From the NCBI GenBank assembly GCA_964589175.1, contig CAZPRY010000019.1:1-64000 (forward strand): 64,000 nucleotides of DNA, in the 5' to 3' direction. The position numbers and the translations under genes are program-made. This stretch comes from CAZPRY01 sp964589175. GTDB lineage: Bacteria > Fidelibacterota > UBA2242. The notes beneath the pieces are model-generated. The model saw only the letters and a program-made list of their open reading frames with translations. It was not told the origin of the DNA and did no database searches. Shown here piece by piece: positions 60,636-64,000 of this stretch; positions within the stretch are counted from its first letter, which is position 1, and the number at the start of each line of letters is the position of its first letter.

Positions 60636-61721
60636 ATGATCAGACCCCCAAAATGGATGCGCAAAGCGCTGGATCTCGCTGAGAAGGGTCGTGGGTACAC
60701 CAGCCCCAACCCGGTAGTCGGTGCCGTGATTGTCAAAGACAACCTGCTTCTCGGGGAAGGCTGGCACGCAAGATTCGGAGCAGCGCACGCCGAAGTCGTG
60801 GCCCTGTCACAAGCCGGCGAAGCGGCGCGTGGCGCCGTATTATACGTCAATCTCGAACCCTGCAGCTTTTACGGTAAAACCCCGCCCTGTGTCGATGCAA
60901 TCATCCAGGCCGGGATCGAAAAGGTTTACATTGGCATGATCGATCCCAATCCCAATGTCAATGGGCGCGGTGTCGACAAATTGAAAGCCGCCGGGATCGG
61001 AGTCGAAGTCGGAATTCTCGAAAACGAGGCGCGTGAACTGAACAAGGGATTTAATCAGTACATCCGCGAAAACCGGCCGTGGGTGACCCTGAAGTTGGCT
61101 GTAACCGCTGACGGTTATATCGCCGATATTACCGGAAAAAGCCAGTGGATCAGCTCCCCGGATGCGCGTGCGTTTGTGATGCAGGAGCGCACCCGTTATG
61201 ATGCGATTATGGTCGGGATCGGAACCGTCATGAAAGACGATCCGTCCCTGCTGCCCGAAAAGCAGGATGGCTATATTCCGTACCGGATTGTCCTGGACGA
61301 CCTGTTGAATATTCCGTACCGCATGAAACTATGTTCGGACGACTTTCGTAAAAGAACCATTGTGGTGACGACGCAAACGAATAAAAACAAAAAAGCCGGG
61401 GAACTGCAAAATACGGGCATTACCGTTATCCCGGCCGAACCAGACGACTTCGGCTGGATCGATTTGTCCTCAGCCCTGCGCAAACTGGCCGAGCTCGGGA
61501 TTACTTCCATTTACTGCGAAGGCGGTGGACAGCTGGCCGGCTCGCTCATGACGCAAAAGCTGGTCGATGAGCTTCAATATATTATCGCGCCGAAAATCAT
61601 CGGCGAGGGCATCTTCGCTTTCAGCGGGTTTATGCGTACGCTGGATGAGGCGATTCAATTCGCCTGGCAGCAGCCGGTGCCATTGGGGCCGGATGTGCTC
61701 TTACGGGGGAAGCTGCGCTGA
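60636..61721 (+). CDS. ribD: Bifunctional riboflavin deaminase/reductase RibD
   Basis: RibD performs the deamination and side-chain reduction steps of riboflavin synthesis. In this 361-residue chain the N-terminal zinc deaminase has His51-Ala-Glu53 (HAEVVAL), Cys76 (LEPCSF) and Cys85 (PPC). The C-terminal reductase has LKLAVTADGYIA, YDAIMVGIGTVMKDDPSL and CEGGGQLAGSL. First gene of the operon, directly behind the FMN riboswitch terminator. Its TGA overlaps the ribE ATG by one base. Confidence 0.96.
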   Translation: MIRPPKWMRKALDLAEKGRGYTSPNPVVGAVIVKDNLLLGEGWHARFGAAHAEVVALSQAGEAARGAVLYVNLEPCSFYGKTPPCVDAIIQAGIEKVYIGMIDPNPNVNGRGVDKLKAAGIGVEVGILENEARELNKGFNQYIRENRPWVTLKLAVTADGYIADITGKSQWISSPDARAFVMQERTRYDAIMVGIGTVMKDDPSLLPEKQDGYIPYRIVLDDLLNIPYRMKLCSDDFRKRTIVVTTQTNKNKKAGELQNTGITVIPAEPDDFGWIDLSSALRKLAELGITSIYCEGGGQLAGSLMTQKLVDELQYIIAPKIIGEGIFAFSGFMRTLDEAIQFAWQQPVPLGPDVLLRGKLR

Positions 61722-62362
61722 TGTTTACGGGAATTATCGAAGAGACCGGCAAGATTAAGAACATCAGCTCGAATGCGTCCGGCAAGCAATTCGAAATTCA
61801 GGCGCAAAGAGTGATCGAAGATACGCACCCCGGTGACAGCATTGCCATCGACGGGGTCTGCCTGAGCGTTACGACGATTGGCAAGGATGTATTCACTGTC
61901 CAGGCGGTTCGGGAGACGTTGCAGCGCACGACGCTGGATTTGCTTCGAAAGGGAGATGTTGTCAATCTCGAAAGGGCCATGCGCGCCGATGGTCGTTTTG
62001 GCGGTCATTTTGTGCAGGGACATGTTGACGGCGTCGCTAAATTACGCTCGAAAAAAATACAGGGAGAATCGGCCCTATTGTTCTTTAGCATTCCTGCCGA
62101 ACTCAAGAAATATATCGTTCCCAAAGGCTCAATTGCCCTGAACGGGATCAGTTTAACGGTGGCGGCGATGGATTCGGAAAGTATCACGGTTGCAGTGATT
62201 CCGATTACATTGCGCGATACCAGCCTGGGTTTGAAAAAGGACGGCGATTCGGTCAATGTAGAGGTTGACATGCTGGCTAAGTATGTCGAAAACTTCATGG
62301 ATCGGAAGGATGAAAAGAAAACCATCTCGCAGGGAATGCGGGAATGGGGTTATCGAAAATAA
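61721..62362 (+). CDS. ribE: Riboflavin synthase, alpha chain
   Basis: Riboflavin synthase dismutates two 6,7-dimethyl-8-ribityllumazines to riboflavin and the pyrimidine precursor. The 213-residue protein has the expected internal duplication of two lumazine-binding barrels: MFTGIIEETGKI with DGVCLSVT and GGHFVQGHVDGVAKL in the first, and NGISLTV, with NVEVDMLAKYVE, in the second. It overlaps ribD by one base and precedes ribBA by 12 bases. Confidence 0.96.
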   Translation: MFTGIIEETGKIKNISSNASGKQFEIQAQRVIEDTHPGDSIAIDGVCLSVTTIGKDVFTVQAVRETLQRTTLDLLRKGDVVNLERAMRADGRFGGHFVQGHVDGVAKLRSKKIQGESALLFFSIPAELKKYIVPKGSIALNGISLTVAAMDSESITVAVIPITLRDTSLGLKKDGDSVNVEVDMLAKYVENFMDRKDEKKTISQGMREWGYRK

Positions 62363-62374
62363 ACAAGGATATCA

Positions 62375-63580
62375 ATGCAATTCAATACAATCGACGAAGC
62401 TGTTGAGGATTTTCGAGCGGGAAAATTTCTGATCGTCGTGGACGATGAAAACCGCGAGAACGAAGGCGATTTTATAATGGCCGCTGAGAAAATCTCGCCG
62501 GAGGCCGTCAATTTTATGGCGATTCATGCCCGTGGCCTGATGTGTGTCGGTCTGACCGAAGAAAGGGTAAAAGAACTCAATGTGAATCTGATGGTCACCG
62601 ATAACACGGCGCTGCATAATACCAAATTCACGGTGAGTGTCGATGCCGTGAAGGGTACCACGACCGGTATCTCCGCCAATGATCGCTATATTACCATCAA
62701 GGCCCTGGCGGATCCTCAGACGAAACCTGAAGATTTGGGACGGCCGGGACATATCTTTCCGATTATCGCCAAGAACGGCGGCGTTCTGCGGCGGGCGGGG
62801 CACACGGAAGCGAGTGTCGATCTGGCCCGCATCGCCGGCCTGGCGCCGGTGAGCGTCATGTGCGAGATTATGGATGACAACGGGGAAATGGCACGCGGTG
62901 TAAGATTAATCGCCATTGCCCAAAAACACAATATCAAAATCATTACCATCGCCGATCTGATCGAATACCGGCGCAAGCATGAGCGTTTTTATGAACGTAT
63001 CAGCGATGCCGAATTACCAACTAAATACGGCAAATTCCGGATCATCGTATTCTATGATCAGCTGACCGGCAAAGAGCATATCGCGCTGGTGATGGGCGAT
63101 GTCACCGCCGATGAACCGATTATGGTAAGAGTTCATTCGGAATGCCTGACCGGCGATGTGCTGGGGTCGTTGCGCTGCGATTGCGGTCAGCAACTCGAAA
63201 AAGCACTGGAACTGATCGCACTTGAGGGACGCGGGGTGCTGCTCTATCTCCGCCAGGAAGGGCGCGGTATCGGTTTGAAGCACAAGATTATGGCCTATAA
63301 ACTTCAGGACGAGGGCCTGGATACCTACGAAGCCAACGTGAAGCTCGGATTTCAACCCGACTTGCGCGACTACGGGATGGGGGCCCAGATTCTTTCCGAC
63401 CTGGGAATTCGCAAGATGCGCCTGCTGACCAACAATCCCAAGAAGGTCATCGGCCTGCAGGGCTATAACCTTGAAATCGTGGAGCGGATTCCGGTGGAAA
63501 TACCGCCCAATCCCGAGAATAAAAGATATCTGACTACGAAGCGAGATAGGTTTGGACATTTAATCTTAAAGAACGAATAG
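62375..63580 (+). CDS. ribBA: Bifunctional DHBP synthase/GTP cyclohydrolase II
   Basis: This enzyme supplies both precursors of riboflavin. In the 401-residue fusion, residues 1-200 are 3,4-dihydroxy-2-butanone-4-phosphate synthase (VVDDENRENEGDF, RRAGHTEASVDLARIAG). Residues about 205-401 are GTP cyclohydrolase II with the zinc Cys set CLTGDVLGSLRCDCGQQ and YLRQEGRGIGL. Both active-site sets look intact, so both activities are expected. AAGGA lies before the ATG. Confidence 0.97.
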   Translation: MQFNTIDEAVEDFRAGKFLIVVDDENRENEGDFIMAAEKISPEAVNFMAIHARGLMCVGLTEERVKELNVNLMVTDNTALHNTKFTVSVDAVKGTTTGISANDRYITIKALADPQTKPEDLGRPGHIFPIIAKNGGVLRRAGHTEASVDLARIAGLAPVSVMCEIMDDNGEMARGVRLIAIAQKHNIKIITIADLIEYRRKHERFYERISDAELPTKYGKFRIIVFYDQLTGKEHIALVMGDVTADEPIMVRVHSECLTGDVLGSLRCDCGQQLEKALELIALEGRGVLLYLRQEGRGIGLKHKIMAYKLQDEGLDTYEANVKLGFQPDLRDYGMGAQILSDLGIRKMRLLTNNPKKVIGLQGYNLEIVERIPVEIPPNPENKRYLTTKRDRFGHLILKNE

Positions 63581-63589
63581 GTGAGAAAA

Positions 63590-64000
63590 ATGAAAGTACA
63601 TGAAGGGGCCTTAAATGCCGCAAAGAAAAAGATCGCGCTGGTTGCCAGCCGGTTCAATGATTTGATTACCAAGGAACTGATCGAAGGGGCGGTCGACTGC
63701 CTGCGCCGGCATGGCGCCGCGGAGGATGCCATCGACCTGTTCTGGGTGCCGGGCGCTTTCGAAATTCCCAAGGTTGCCCTGGAAGTCGCCAAAACGAAGA
63801 AGTTTGACGGTGTAATTTGTCTGGGGGCCGTGATCCGCGGGGCAACGCCGCATTTCGATGTCGTTGCCGCCGAGGTATCCAAAGGCGTCGCGCGGCTTTC
63901 CATGGAAGCCGACATACCGGTAATTTTTGGCGTACTGACCACCGATTCCATCGAACAGGCCCTGGAACGGGCGGGCACTAAAGCCGGTAACAAGGGCTGG
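63590..64000 (+). CDS. ribH: 6,7-dimethyl-8-ribityllumazine synthase, cut by window edge
   Basis: Lumazine synthase condenses the ribBA and ribD products. 137 codons are visible (full proteins have about 155), starting MKVHEGALNAAKKKIALVASRFND. The conserved WVPGAFEIPKVALEVAK, CLGAVIRGATPHFDVVAAEVSKG (with the catalytic His) and PVIFGVLTTDSIEQALERAGTKAGNKG blocks are all present. It starts nine bases after the ribBA stop. The last residues lie beyond the right edge. Confidence 0.96.
   Translation, partial: MKVHEGALNAAKKKIALVASRFNDLITKELIEGAVDCLRRHGAAEDAIDLFWVPGAFEIPKVALEVAKTKKFDGVICLGAVIRGATPHFDVVAAEVSKGVARLSMEADIPVIFGVLTTDSIEQALERAGTKAGNKGW

Overview
The window is chromosomal DNA from a Gram-negative, probably anaerobic bacterium. 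Outer-membrane biogenesis (an LptE-type lipoprotein), two signal peptidases I, lipoprotein and secreted-protease signal peptides, and a RarD permease point to a diderm. Soluble [NiFe] hydrogenase, HdrABC, ferredoxin-linked 2-oxoacid oxidoreductase and an oxygen-sensitive class I fumarase point to an H2/ferredoxin economy. The gene mix would suit an FCB-related candidate phylum, but that placement is inference; no rRNA or tRNA gene was seen.

Left part (1-23.7 kb). The left edge cuts a minus-strand gene for a phospholipase-D/SNF2 helicase, a type often found in defence loci, preceded by a small overlapping reading frame. Then follow a repeat-bearing spacer, two tandem secreted M3 oligoendopeptidases (minus), and a plus-strand run: uvrB, purD, a receiver-less sigma-54 activator, an lptE-like gene, asnS, a LOG-family gene, acyP, nadE, a small membrane protein and comEC. 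A 1549-residue hybrid sensor kinase and a zinc alcohol dehydrogenase close this part.

Central metabolic block (23.8-39.7 kb, all minus). Transcribed from right to left it reads: fumarase alpha and beta, a TPR protein, korDABC, hdrCBA, mvhD, frdB, frdA, mvhG, mvhA, hydrogenase protease and malic enzyme. Most spacings are under 35 bases or overlap. A soluble fumarate reductase/succinate dehydrogenase pair (frdBA) sits inside the split mvh genes. This suggests one complex that couples H2, ferredoxin and fumarate/succinate by flavin-based electron bifurcation or confurcation, next to the ferredoxin-dependent 2-oxoglutarate step. sucCD lies 8 kb away at 47.8-49.9 kb, so malate-fumarate-succinate-succinyl-CoA-2-oxoglutarate is covered within the window. 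This block is the most interesting system here.

Right part (40-64 kb). A four-gene minus-strand signalling cluster (two kinases, a stand-alone receiver and a PAS-only protein) precedes sucCD. Then come a fused RNase HII-YraN gene, two lepB paralogues flanking hemW and a cupin, an AT-rich BNR-repeat lipoprotein island with a possible 31-residue membrane peptide, rarD, a HAD phosphatase, a monofunctional transglycosylase and a TetR regulator with a likely operator. The window ends in an FMN-riboswitch-controlled riboflavin operon, ribD-ribE-ribBA-ribH, cut in ribH by the right edge. A divergent repeat of about 77 bases with a perfect palindromic core occurs near both ends of the window in opposite orientation.
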